Shown piece after piece: positions 18,465 to 26,052 of a stretch of 64,000 nucleotides of DNA; position 1 is the stretch's first letter; the number at the start of each line of letters is the position of its first letter. A program made the position numbers and the translations under genes. Where the stretch lies: the NCBI GenBank assembly GCA_000621985.1, contig JHWW01000001.1, positions 62,001-126,000 on the forward strand, given 5' to 3'. This DNA comes from Lachnospiraceae bacterium V9D3004 (GTDB taxonomy: Bacteria > Bacillota > Clostridia > Lachnospirales > Lachnospiraceae). Below the pieces are notes generated by a model. It was not told where the DNA came from. It saw only the letters and a list, made by a program, of their open reading frames with translations, and made no database searches.

Positions 18465-19415
18465 ATGAGATATATAAATGAATACAAGGATGGTGATTCG
18501 TGCAGGGGAATATATCTGTGCAGGTCCAAACAGGTGCTTACCGCCAAGACCGGCAAGACTTATTATTCACTTACACTTCAGGATAAAACAGGCACTATGG
18601 ATGCCAAAGTATTTGATATCAACAGCGGGATCGATGAATTCGATTCAATGGATTATATAGATGTGACCGGACAGGTGTCAAGTTTTCAGGGCAATCTTCA
18701 ATGGAAGCTTACACGCATCAGAAAATGCACAGAAGACGAATATAATCCGGACGACTACATGATGGCTTCAAAATACAACCGTGATGAGATGTACGGTAAG
18801 CTCATGAATATAATGTCGTCGGTCAAGAATACATATCTCAGACAGCTTATTGACATGTATTTTGTAAATGATGAGGCATTCATAAAGGAATTCAAGAATC
18901 ATTCGGCAGCAAAGAGCGTTCATCACAGTTTCATAGGAGGACTTTTGCAGCATACATTATGGGTTGTCAGTCTGTGTAATTATCTGGCTGACATGTATCC
19001 GTTGCTTGATAAGGATCTCCTTCTTACAGCCGCGCTGTTTCATGATATCGGAAAAATGAATGAGCTTGCCGAATTCCCGGCATGTGAATATACGGATGAC
19101 GGACAGCTTCTCGGACACATTTTTATCGGAGCAGAGCTGATCGGAGAAGCAGTTAAGAAAATACCGGATTTTCCGCCGAGGCTTGCAACCGAATTAAGGC
19201 ACTGCATACTTGCACATCACGGCGAACTCGAATTCGGATCGCCGAAAAAACCTGCACTTGCGGAAGCATTTGCACTTAACATGGCAGATAATACCGATGC
19301 AAAACTGCAGATATTCACCGAAGTCTTCGATGTCGCCGGTGATAATATGGATTGGCTTGGATTTAACAGGATGCTTGATTCAAATGTGAGGCAGACATAT
19401 GGGACAAAAAAATAA
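18465..19415 (+). CDS. 3'-5' exoribonuclease of the YhaM type (OB fold + HD domain)
   Basis: A 316-aa protein. Residues 1-90 form an OB-fold nucleic-acid binding domain (YYSLTLQDKTGTMDAKVFD, IDVTGQVSSFQGNLQW). Residues 150-290 form an HD phosphohydrolase domain with HHSFIGGLLQHT and LFHDIGKMNEL, followed by a late His (CILAHHGELEFG). This order and length match YhaM, a metal-dependent 3'-5' exonuclease acting on RNA and DNA. GGAGG precedes the ATG. The last 17 nt overlap the next gene, so the two are translationally coupled. Confidence 0.9.
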   Translation: MRYINEYKDGDSCRGIYLCRSKQVLTAKTGKTYYSLTLQDKTGTMDAKVFDINSGIDEFDSMDYIDVTGQVSSFQGNLQWKLTRIRKCTEDEYNPDDYMMASKYNRDEMYGKLMNIMSSVKNTYLRQLIDMYFVNDEAFIKEFKNHSAAKSVHHSFIGGLLQHTLWVVSLCNYLADMYPLLDKDLLLTAALFHDIGKMNELAEFPACEYTDDGQLLGHIFIGAELIGEAVKKIPDFPPRLATELRHCILAHHGELEFGSPKKPALAEAFALNMADNTDAKLQIFTEVFDVAGDNMDWLGFNRMLDSNVRQTYGTKK

Positions 19416-20976
19416 TTCTACAGGGGGCAGCACACGCTGCCCTCTTTCAAAAAATCAGGAGATCAGATTAACAATAGACGACCTTGGTAATGACGGAGAG
19501 GGAATCGGTCATTATGAAGGTTATGCCGTATTTGTTAAAAATGCGCTTCCGAAAGAAGTGATAACGGCATCGGTAATGAAGGTAAAAAAGAATTATGCTT
19601 ACGCCAGATTAATAAGAATAGAAAAATCTTCGCCCGACAGAGCATGTCCGGTATGCACTAATGCCGGAAAATGCGGAGGCTGCACATTGCAGCATATGTC
19701 TTACGAAGCCCAGCTTGTCTATAAGGATAATAAGATAAAGAACTGTCTTATGCGTATAGGCGGATACGAAGAGGCATACCTTGATGGCATCAGAGAACCG
19801 ATACTTGGAATGGATGTTCCGTATAATTACAGAAATAAGGCCCAATTCCCGGTGCAAAGAGACACGGACGGAAAGATCGTTACTGGCTTTTATGCAGGGC
19901 ACACACACAGAATAATACCTGTATCCGAATGCCATATCCAGATGCCTGAATCTAACATGATTATCGGAATAGTCAGAGACTGGATGGAAAAATATGGAAT
20001 TGAACCATACGACGAAACTTCCCACAAGGGACTGATAAGACACATCTTAACCCGAATCGGCAAGGCAACAGGCGAGATCATGGTGTGTCTTGTAGCCACG
20101 AAAAAAAATATCCCTTGCACCGAATCTCTGGTGGAGGATCTTATGCAGATAACCGGGATGAAAAGCATATGCATTAATGTCAACCCTGACAAGACGAATA
20201 AGATACTCGGCGATAAAGTCTATCCGTTATGTGGACCGCTGTACATCGAGGATCTTATCGGTGACATAAGATACAGGATATCACCGCTGTCATTCTATCA
20301 GGTCAATCCCATACAGACAGTAAAGTTATATAATACAGCCCTCGAATACGCCGGCCTCACCGGAAGTGAGACCGTATGGGACTTGTACTGCGGGATCGGA
20401 ACTATAAGTCTCTTCCTTGCAAGGAATGCGAAGAAGGTTCTCGGCGTAGAGATCGTTCCGGAAGCTATCGAAGATGCTAAGGTCAATGCAAAGATCAACG
20501 GAATTGATAACGCCGTATTCGTGGCGGGCAAGGCCGAGGAAGTTGCCGCAGATGTCAGATATAATATGAATAATTCAACCGGAATAAATTCTGAAGAAGA
20601 TAATGATATTGTTCAGAACTTTGATGTTGATCTGCCTGATATATCGTCGCCTGATGTAATAGTCATCGATCCCCCGAGAAAAGGGTGTGACGCGACACTT
20701 ATTGATACGATAGTTAAGGTATCGCCAAAGAGGGTCGTCTACGTGAGCTGCGATCCGGCAACACTCGCAAGGGATCTCAAGATATTCCGTGAGAGTGGAT
20801 ATGAGCTGGTGAAGTACAGAGGGTGTGATATGTTTGGAATGAGCGGGCATGTGGAGACTGTTTGCCTCTTGAGCAACCGAAAACCAGATGCAAAAGTGAG
20901 AATTGACATCGACCTGAATGATTATTATGCGATTAAAAGGAAAAACAAAGACAAAGACAGAAATAAAATGGATTAA
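19399..20976 (+). CDS. rlmD: 23S rRNA (uracil-5-)-methyltransferase, RlmD/RlmCD family
   Basis: A 525-aa TrmA/RumA-family enzyme that adds a methyl group at C5 of uridine in 23S rRNA. It has an N-terminal TRAM domain (about 20-75), a 4Fe-4S cysteine cluster (CTNAGKCGGC, C-x5-C-x2-C), a Rossmann SAM-binding motif (VWDLYCGIGTISLFLA) and the catalytic region (VIDPPRKGCD; VYVSCDPATLARDL with the nucleophilic Cys). It is about 60 residues longer than typical members. The extra length is a loop of about 30 residues (NNSTGINSEEDNDI) before the catalytic DPPRKG and a basic tail. Firmicutes often have two such paralogues, so the exact target base is uncertain. Confidence 0.9.
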   Translation: MGQKNNSTGGSTRCPLSKNQEIRLTIDDLGNDGEGIGHYEGYAVFVKNALPKEVITASVMKVKKNYAYARLIRIEKSSPDRACPVCTNAGKCGGCTLQHMSYEAQLVYKDNKIKNCLMRIGGYEEAYLDGIREPILGMDVPYNYRNKAQFPVQRDTDGKIVTGFYAGHTHRIIPVSECHIQMPESNMIIGIVRDWMEKYGIEPYDETSHKGLIRHILTRIGKATGEIMVCLVATKKNIPCTESLVEDLMQITGMKSICINVNPDKTNKILGDKVYPLCGPLYIEDLIGDIRYRISPLSFYQVNPIQTVKLYNTALEYAGLTGSETVWDLYCGIGTISLFLARNAKKVLGVEIVPEAIEDAKVNAKINGIDNAVFVAGKAEEVAADVRYNMNNSTGINSEEDNDIVQNFDVDLPDISSPDVIVIDPPRKGCDATLIDTIVKVSPKRVVYVSCDPATLARDLKIFRESGYELVKYRGCDMFGMSGHVETVCLLSNRKPDAKVRIDIDLNDYYAIKRKNKDKDRNKMD

Positions 20977-20983
20977 AAGCTGA

Positions 20984-21027
20984 ACTAGCTGCACGTAAAA
21001 AAAGAGCGTGCCGCTAGTATTTTATTT
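20984..21027 (+). terminator. Intrinsic terminator after the rRNA methyltransferase gene
   Basis: A 12-nt stem with one mismatch (20984-20995 with 21007-21018) encloses an A-rich loop and is followed by ATTTTATTT. It closes the yhaM-rlmD unit. Confidence 0.7.
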
Positions 21028-21075
21028 AAATATTGCGTGTATAAAATGCGCGCGAAGCAACGTTGCGATTCGATA

Positions 21076-21104
21076 TTGACATTGCCTTAAAACATTGCTA
21101 TTAT
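21076..21104 (+). promoter_or_regulatory. Strong promoter at the left edge of the accessory islet
   Basis: Perfect TTGACA (21076-21081), a 17-bp spacer and TATTAT (21099-21104), followed by the AAAGGAGG site of the winged-helix gene. Confidence 0.7.
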
Positions 21105-21132
21105 AGTATTAACGAGCAAAGGAGGATTGCAT

Positions 21133-21873
21133 ATGACGGATGTGTATAAATTACCGACTTCTTCATATGAAGAGTTGATAAAGATAATTAAGGCATATGG
21201 TGCTGGAAAAGTTGGGGTTTCGGTTTCGTTAGATGATTTGGTTAAATCATCTGGAATGAGCAGAACTGTGATAAGTAAAAATAATGGGTTTCTGGTTCAG
21301 GCAGGGCTTATTACAGAGGGAAATAAAAAATCACCAACAGAGATATGCAAAAAACTCGCAAATTCTTATGTCATGAATTTGCAAGATAAGACAAGGTTAT
21401 TATGGAGAGAACTTATCAATCAAGACGAATTTATTACGAGCATGATATCAGTGATTGGGATCAAGAGTAAGCTTTCAAAAGCGGAGTTTATAAACCATAT
21501 TGTGTATTCTGCAAATTGTGGGCATGGTCCTGGATATAAAGCTGGTGCGGCAGCGCTTATTGAAATCATGAAGCTGATCAATTCAATTAATGAGATCGAT
21601 GGCGAGATTGTTCTGGGTGATACAATGAATCAAGAAACGAAAGCTGTTGACAGTGAATTAATGCCGAAATCAATTATTTCTGTTGAGCAGGAAGGTGCGA
21701 ACACCGAAGTAAAACCTGAGATGTCATTTTATATTCAGCAGTATACTTGCGAATCTGGACAAATTGCCAAGATTATTATACCTGACAATGCGACAGAGGA
21801 TGATCTCCTTGGTTTTAGAGATATGCTGAATATCGCTTTAAAAAGGAAGTTCAAGCTTAAATTGGAAGAATAA
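21133..21873 (+). CDS. Unknown protein with predicted winged helix-turn-helix
   Basis: A 246-aa protein I cannot name. Residues 10-75 look like a winged helix (VSLDDLVKSSGMSRTVISKNN, then FLVQAGLITEG as the wing). The middle (NHIVYSANCGHGPGYKAGAAALIEIM) is helical. The last 45 residues (GQIAKIIIPDNATEDDLLG, FRDMLNIALKRKFKLKLEE) form a separate small domain. The ATG at 21133 has AAAGGAGG 7 nt upstream. Codon use is more AT-rich than in neighbours, suggesting transfer. It lies just before the folded leader and the DUF4417/toxin-like operon and could regulate it, which is inference from position. Confidence 0.7.
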   Translation: MTDVYKLPTSSYEELIKIIKAYGAGKVGVSVSLDDLVKSSGMSRTVISKNNGFLVQAGLITEGNKKSPTEICKKLANSYVMNLQDKTRLLWRELINQDEFITSMISVIGIKSKLSKAEFINHIVYSANCGHGPGYKAGAAALIEIMKLINSINEIDGEIVLGDTMNQETKAVDSELMPKSIISVEQEGANTEVKPEMSFYIQQYTCESGQIAKIIIPDNATEDDLLGFRDMLNIALKRKFKLKLEE

Positions 21874-21956
21874 CAGGCTTATTTACCAGATGAGGCTGTT
21901 ATACGATGCATCAAAATCGAAAGAAGGTGGTTAAATTGATTGTGTATAAAAAGAAA

Positions 21957-22110
21957 ACACATAAATGATTGTTACCAGCAATCTTTTATGTGTCCTCTCA
22001 GTGGATATGCTAAGCAAATCCAACATTCCGCTTATATCTTAGCATATCCTTTCTGAGAGTACAAGAGATATTTTTATTCACTTTACTGAGGGCCTGATAG
22101 CCCGGAAAGG
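21957..22110 (+). ncRNA. Strongly structured leader RNA of the islet operon (unknown class)
   Basis: Three stems follow each other. Hairpin 1 has 15-nt arms (21957-21971 / 21979-21993) with one bulge. Hairpin 2 has CTCTCAG (21995-22001) plus GGATATGCTAAG (22003-22014) pairing with CTTAGCATATCC (22038-22049) plus CTGAGAG (22053-22059), 19 pairs in all around a 23-nt loop. Hairpin 3 is GGGC-ctgata-GCCC (22090-22103) and directly precedes the GGAAAGG ribosome binding site. No U-tract follows hairpins 1 or 2, so they are not simple terminators. I do not recognise a known riboswitch. It may be a cis-regulatory leader or an independent RNA. Confidence 0.55.
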
Positions 22111-22119
22111 ATATTTTTT

Positions 22120-22776
22120 ATGAAGAAAACTATTTTAGATGATGGTTCCTATCCTTATTTGACCGAAGGAGCTGAACTTGTAGGTGAACCGGGAATTCCA
22201 GCGTTGCTAGATATCGACAATACACAGGTTCCGAAAGGATTGGTTCCATTCGAAAAAGCTAAAAGAACCAGCAACAAACGTCAGTATGTGCATTTTTATA
22301 TGCATGATAAGTATTTTGCGAGAGTATTGACAGCTACAGATAAATATGTAGATCTTCTAAAAGAATTTGATGGGGTGATTACGCCGGATTGTACGATGCT
22401 TGCAGGACAGGCGCCTTGCATCCAACAGACAAATACATATTTTAACAGAGCGGTTGGCTTTTATCTACAGAAGCAGGGAATACCCGTGATTGCAAACATC
22501 AGGTGGAGTGATGAAGAAAGCTTTAAGTATTGTTTTCTTGGTGTTCCGAAAAACGGAATTGTCAGCATTAGCACTCATGGTTGTTTAAGATCAAAACGTG
22601 ATAAAGAATTGTTCCGTATAGGAACAAAAGAAATGATAAAGGTGCTTGAACCGACGGATATTCTTGTCCATGGGTATATGCCAGATGAAGTATTTGGTGA
22701 GTTTTATTCTCAGGCAAGATTTCATAGATATCCTTCTTTGTTTGAACAGACACATAAAAAGGAGGGTATTGAATAA
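22120..22776 (+). CDS. DUF4417-like protein
   Basis: A 218-aa soluble protein that I recognise as DUF4417-like (GLVPFEKAKRTSNKRQYVHFYMHDKYFARV; DGVITPDCTM; NTYFNRAVGFYLQKQGIPVIANIRW; STHGCLRSK). Members occur in Clostridia, often in phage- or element-derived segments. No biochemical function is established to my knowledge. Conserved-looking acidic and Arg/Trp residues (TPDCTM, NIRWSDEES) suggest an enzyme-like pocket. Its TAATG overlaps the start of the next gene by one base, so the two are translationally coupled. The gene is preceded by the folded leader. Confidence 0.72.
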   Translation: MKKTILDDGSYPYLTEGAELVGEPGIPALLDIDNTQVPKGLVPFEKAKRTSNKRQYVHFYMHDKYFARVLTATDKYVDLLKEFDGVITPDCTMLAGQAPCIQQTNTYFNRAVGFYLQKQGIPVIANIRWSDEESFKYCFLGVPKNGIVSISTHGCLRSKRDKELFRIGTKEMIKVLEPTDILVHGYMPDEVFGEFYSQARFHRYPSLFEQTHKKEGIE

Positions 22777-23153
22777 TGGGGCATGGATATAAAGGAGACA
22801 CAGGACACCATCATTCTATTACGGAAAACTTGCCATCTCTGAAAAGTGAGTATAAATATCACAATGGATATTTCGGCGATCCAGGCCAGGGCAGAGATTT
22901 TGTAAGAAATATAAAGAGCGATGATCCTGTGAAAACAGCACAAGACTTTTATGACAAAGCTGCTCATGGCGGTATCGAGAAGGAAATGAGTAATGGAAAA
23001 GGCGTTTATACTAAGATGAAGGATGGTTCTATCCTATCTTATAGAGAGGTTTCTTCGTCCGACGGTTCTCCGGCGGTTGAAATAAACATTAAGCAAAGTG
23101 CCGACCATGGTGATATAAAATATCAGAAAATTCATTTTGTGAAAGGAAGCTAA
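22776..23153 (+). CDS. Small polymorphic-toxin-like protein
   Basis: A 125-aa basic protein. The C-terminal half (KGVYTKMKDGSILSYREVSS, SDGSPAVEINIKQS, IKYQKIHFV) resembles a toxin tip found at the C-terminus of secreted or phage-head polymorphic toxins in Firmicutes. It carries an N-terminal GHGYKGDTGHHHS stretch with several His. It has its own ribosome binding site (AAAAAGGAGGG) and no signal peptide or trafficking domain, so it may be a free-standing or truncated toxin module. The next gene begins one base after the stop, as is usual for immunity genes. The activity is not determined. Confidence 0.5.
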   Translation: MGHGYKGDTGHHHSITENLPSLKSEYKYHNGYFGDPGQGRDFVRNIKSDDPVKTAQDFYDKAAHGGIEKEMSNGKGVYTKMKDGSILSYREVSSSDGSPAVEINIKQSADHGDIKYQKIHFVKGS

Positions 23154-23154
23154 T

Positions 23155-23712
23155 ATGAATACAATAGATATGAGATTCGATGTTAATATGATAAAAGAAT
23201 TAATTGGCAAAAAGTTTTCCAAATATAAATGCGATGCGTTTGACTTCACTAACAGTGTCACGCAGATTGTTGGCATCTACATTGGAGAGCGGGTTTTCTC
23301 TTTGACAAATGTGCAGGAGAATGTTGATTATTTTGGGAACGTTGACGATGTTGCAATTTGCAGTTTTACAGAAACGGCAGATGACAGTATAAAATCGGCT
23401 TTCAAAGATACTGAAATGATAACGACTCCGGTGGGGGGCACAATTGACAAAATTATCCTCATAAATGAAAATCAAAAACTGTTTAAGAATGACGAAGAGT
23501 TGTATAATGTGTGGCTTACAAGAGCAATTATCTTCTTTGTTGATGGAAGAGAGATATCATTTGAAAAGGACAATATTCCATTTTCGGAAGAAATAATAAT
23601 TCAGCGAGGATATAATTTAATTGAAAAACTTTCTGATGAAAAGGAATTTCTTACAGCTTGGAGTGAAGGACTTGTTCCTGAATGTACAAGAGACATTATA
23701 GAAATTGCCTGA
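23155..23712 (+). CDS. Putative immunity protein for the toxin-like gene
   Basis: A 185-aa acidic protein of unknown family, one base after the toxin-like stop with AAGGA upstream. It looks like a mixed alpha/beta immunity-type protein (FDFTNSVTQIVGIYIGERVF; AIIFFVDGREISFEKDNIPF) with a high Asp/Glu content, complementary to the basic upstream protein. Assignment rests on gene order and composition only. Other possibilities are an unrelated hypothetical or a phage accessory protein. Confidence 0.5.
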   Translation: MNTIDMRFDVNMIKELIGKKFSKYKCDAFDFTNSVTQIVGIYIGERVFSLTNVQENVDYFGNVDDVAICSFTETADDSIKSAFKDTEMITTPVGGTIDKIILINENQKLFKNDEELYNVWLTRAIIFFVDGREISFEKDNIPFSEEIIIQRGYNLIEKLSDEKEFLTAWSEGLVPECTRDIIEIA

Positions 23713-23732
23713 GACATATTAATGTTTGCGGA

Positions 23733-23754
23733 AGAGGAGCCTGTCGGCTTCTCT
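23733..23754. other. Stable hairpin after the islet operon
   Basis: AGAGGAGCC (23733-23741) pairs with GGCTTCTCT (23746-23754) around TGTC, with one G-U pair. No T-tract follows on either strand, so it is a 3'-end structure or a scar rather than a classical terminator. The 537-bp stretch 23713-24249 otherwise contains only two very short frames, reported separately. Confidence 0.4.
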
Positions 23755-23907
23755 CCCGTGTCCATATCATAAAGCAGCTAAGCTTAGGATTTCCGGTGTT
23801 TTATGAAGGTTCTGAGGGTGATACAATTCGGTTGCTCAAACAAAACACAGTCGAGACGGTCGTTTTGCTTTCGCGGGTTTAATGGATTTTCTAAAAGGAT
23901 AGATATT

Positions 23908-24012
23908 ATGAAGACAGTATTGATTACTATCCCCATATTTATCGGGGTGTATGTTTTTTTGTATTTGTTCATGAAATATATAGGTGATGCCGCAGATAAT
24001 AAAGTATCTTAA
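23908..24012 (+). CDS. Small single-span membrane peptide (34 aa)
   Basis: Starts MKTVLITIPIFIGVYVF and continues with further hydrophobic residues, then a short polar tail. AAAGGA lies 8 nt before the ATG. It could be a genuine small membrane protein at the right edge of the islet. An upstream in-frame start at 23803 has no ribosome binding site. Function unknown. Confidence 0.4.
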   Translation: MKTVLITIPIFIGVYVFLYLFMKYIGDAADNKVS

Positions 24013-24032
24013 GTTATCTCAGAAGAAATAAA

Positions 24033-24155
24033 ATGGAAATATCGATCTCCATTGAACTGAATATGTATGCAATGAAGGATGATAAGCAATACGAGTTTGT
24101 TTACAGCGACGATCTCAATTCTCTGAATAAGGAAATAAAAGGAGACATTGAGTGA
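24033..24155 (+). CDS. Doubtful 40-codon frame
   Basis: Encodes MEISISIELNMYAMKDDKQ... with a weak purine-rich stretch (AGAAGAAATAAA) upstream. It may be a remnant of a larger gene lost at the islet edge. No family is recognised. Confidence 0.2.
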   Translation: MEISISIELNMYAMKDDKQYEFVYSDDLNSLNKEIKGDIE

Positions 24156-24249
24156 TTATGAGGCGAATAAGTACCGGGTTTCTTGGAACTTTTGCTCATA
24201 AAGATATTGTATTAAAATGCTTATATCACGAGATAAAGGAAAACGCTTT

Positions 24250-24876
24250 ATGAAAACAAGAGAAGAAGCATTAAAATACGGACTTTCTTTTCCTGATACA
24301 TATCAGGATGCTCCGTTTCATGATCAAAACTGGCAGCTGGTCAGATATAAGGGTAATAAGAAAGCATTTCTTTGGACATATGAAAGAAACGGGTATATCA
24401 ATCTGAACGTAAAGGTTGATCCCGAGAAAGCATATTTCTGGCGGAATATTTATAAATCAGTCATTCCCGGATATCATCAGAATAAGGAACATTGGAATAC
24501 TATCATTCTTGATGACAGTATTCCGGATGAAGATATAAGACTTATGATCGCCGAAAGTTATGATCTTATCAGTGACTGTCCTTCAAAGAGGATATATGAA
24601 GCGGTAAAAAAGATTCCCTATGGTCATGTGGCAACATATTCCCAGATTGCAGAAATAGCCGGAGATCGTAAGATGGCACGTGCTGTTGGAAACGCGCTTC
24701 ATAAGAATCCCGATCCCGATAATATTCCATGTTTTCGTGTTGTGAATGCGAAAGGAGAATTGGCGGGGGAGTTCGCTTTTGGCGGTTCGGGAGCACAGGC
24801 AAAGCTGTTGGAAGCGGAAGGAATTACAGTTATTGACGGGATAGTTGACCTTAACGTGTTTCAGTGGAAATACTGA
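24250..24876 (+). CDS. YjbR/MmcQ-like domain fused to an alkyltransferase-like (MGMT) domain
   Basis: A 208-aa fusion. Residues 1-110 match the MmcQ/YjbR fold (FPDTYQDAPFHDQNWQLVRY; NLNVKVDPEKA; HWNTIILDDSIPDEDI). Residues 115-208 match the DNA-binding/active-site domain of O6-methylguanine-DNA methyltransferase (IPYGHVATYSQIAEIAG; ARAVGNALHKNP). The catalytic PCHRV of MGMT reads PCFRV here: the acceptor Cys remains but the His that activates it is Phe. It may be an alkyltransferase-like damage-recognition protein or an atypical methyltransferase. The ATG at 24250 has AAAGGA upstream. Confidence 0.82.
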   Translation: MKTREEALKYGLSFPDTYQDAPFHDQNWQLVRYKGNKKAFLWTYERNGYINLNVKVDPEKAYFWRNIYKSVIPGYHQNKEHWNTIILDDSIPDEDIRLMIAESYDLISDCPSKRIYEAVKKIPYGHVATYSQIAEIAGDRKMARAVGNALHKNPDPDNIPCFRVVNAKGELAGEFAFGGSGAQAKLLEAEGITVIDGIVDLNVFQWKY

Positions 24877-24938
24877 TCATTATATGAGACTTTTGAAAAC
24901 AGAAGAGCGTATTACTGTATGGGTAGAATACGTGAATT

Positions 24939-25115
24939 ATGGATGAAATGAGGAACAGGTTGACTTATGTGGAAGGGAAGGAAAACTCATATGATGAATG
25001 GTTAAAGTCTGTAAATGATAATGCATCATCCGATACGGTGAATCCATCATGGGTGGTCACAGACACATATTATGCATCAGTATCTTGCAATCCCCGGGGA
25101 ACGGTGCTAATATAA
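24939..25115 (+). CDS. Doubtful 58-codon frame before kduI
   Basis: Encodes MDEMRNRLTYVEGKENSYDE... and ends inside the kduI promoter. There is no clear ribosome binding site and no recognised family. The 301-bp gap 24877-25177 otherwise holds the kduI promoter and operator. Confidence 0.2.
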   Translation: MDEMRNRLTYVEGKENSYDEWLKSVNDNASSDTVNPSWVVTDTYYASVSCNPRGTVLI

Positions 25116-25138
25116 CGATATGGTAAGTAACATGTTAG
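25085..25138 (+). promoter_or_regulatory. kduI promoter with GntR-type operator
   Basis: TTGCAA (25085-25090) and TAATAT (25108-25113), 17 bp apart, form a plausible promoter. Fourteen bp downstream lies GTAACATGTTAG (25127-25138), whose core TAACATGTTA is a perfect palindrome shared with the dctP promoter at 30.7 kb. A repressor bound here would block the early transcribed region. Confidence 0.65.
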
Positions 25139-25177
25139 TTGACGAACATATACTTATCTATATCGGAGGTGAGATCG

Positions 25178-26020
25178 ATGGATATTCGATACTCTGTTAA
25201 CCAAAGAGATGTGAAGCGCTATACAACAAAGGAGCTTCGCGATGAATTTCTTATAACCGGTCTGTATAAGCCCGATCAGATCGTTGCGGTTTATTCGCAT
25301 GTTGACCGTATGGTGACATTTGGCTGCATGCCTGTAAGCAGGGCTGTAAGTTTAGACGACGGAATTGACGTTTATGCCAATTTCGGAACCGATTTCATAC
25401 TGCAAAGAAGAGAGATCGGAATATTCAATATTGGAGGGGCCGGAAGCATATCTGTAGACGGAACGGTATACGATATGAATTATAAAGACTGCCTCTATAT
25501 CACAATGGGAGCAAAAGAAGTATTATTTTCTTCTGCAGATAGCGCAAAGCCTGCCAAATTCTATATGGTAAGTGCGCCTGCCCATACATCTTATGAGACA
25601 AAGCTGTTGACTTTTGCTGATGCAAATAAGCGTCCTATGGGCGACGTGGCTTCAAGCAACAAGCGTGTTATCAACCAGTTTATTCACCCGGACGTATTAA
25701 AGACATGCCAGTTGTGCATGGGAATGACAGTACTTGAAGAAGGAAGTGTATGGAATACCATGCCTGCTCATACGCATGAGCGAAGGATGGAGATATACAC
25801 ATATTTTGAGGTGCCTGAAGATCAGGTTGTGTTCCATTTCATGGGAGAACCTGAAGAGACAAGGCATATCGTAATGAAAAATGAAGAAGCGGTTATTTCA
25901 CCGTCATGGTCAATTCATGCCGGAGCCGGAACCTGTAACTATACATTTATCTGGGCTATGGGAGGAGAAAATCAGGAATTTGATGATATGGACAATCTTA
26001 AGCCTACAGATCTGTTATAG
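25178..26020 (+). CDS. kduI: 5-keto-4-deoxyuronate isomerase
   Basis: A 280-aa cupin-type isomerase. It converts 5-keto-4-deoxyuronate, the spontaneous product of unsaturated uronates released by polysaccharide lyases, to 2,5-diketo-3-deoxygluconate. The metal site is visible as MPAHTHERRMEIYTYFE, followed later by the third His (SIHAGAGTCNYTFIWAMGGEN). Length equals E. coli KduI. The ATG at 25178 has GGAGGTGA upstream; an earlier in-frame start at 25139 lacks this and would lie next to the operator. It is the first gene of the uronate locus. Confidence 0.95.
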   Translation: MDIRYSVNQRDVKRYTTKELRDEFLITGLYKPDQIVAVYSHVDRMVTFGCMPVSRAVSLDDGIDVYANFGTDFILQRREIGIFNIGGAGSISVDGTVYDMNYKDCLYITMGAKEVLFSSADSAKPAKFYMVSAPAHTSYETKLLTFADANKRPMGDVASSNKRVINQFIHPDVLKTCQLCMGMTVLEEGSVWNTMPAHTHERRMEIYTYFEVPEDQVVFHFMGEPEETRHIVMKNEEAVISPSWSIHAGAGTCNYTFIWAMGGENQEFDDMDNLKPTDLL

Positions 26021-26052
26021 GAAGCCGGTTAAGAAAGGATAAGGTGATTTAA

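Noticed and set aside
19399-19415. Overlap of yhaM and rlmD as a frameshift in one gene
   Set aside because: Both proteins are complete with their own family ends; the overlap is ordinary translational coupling.
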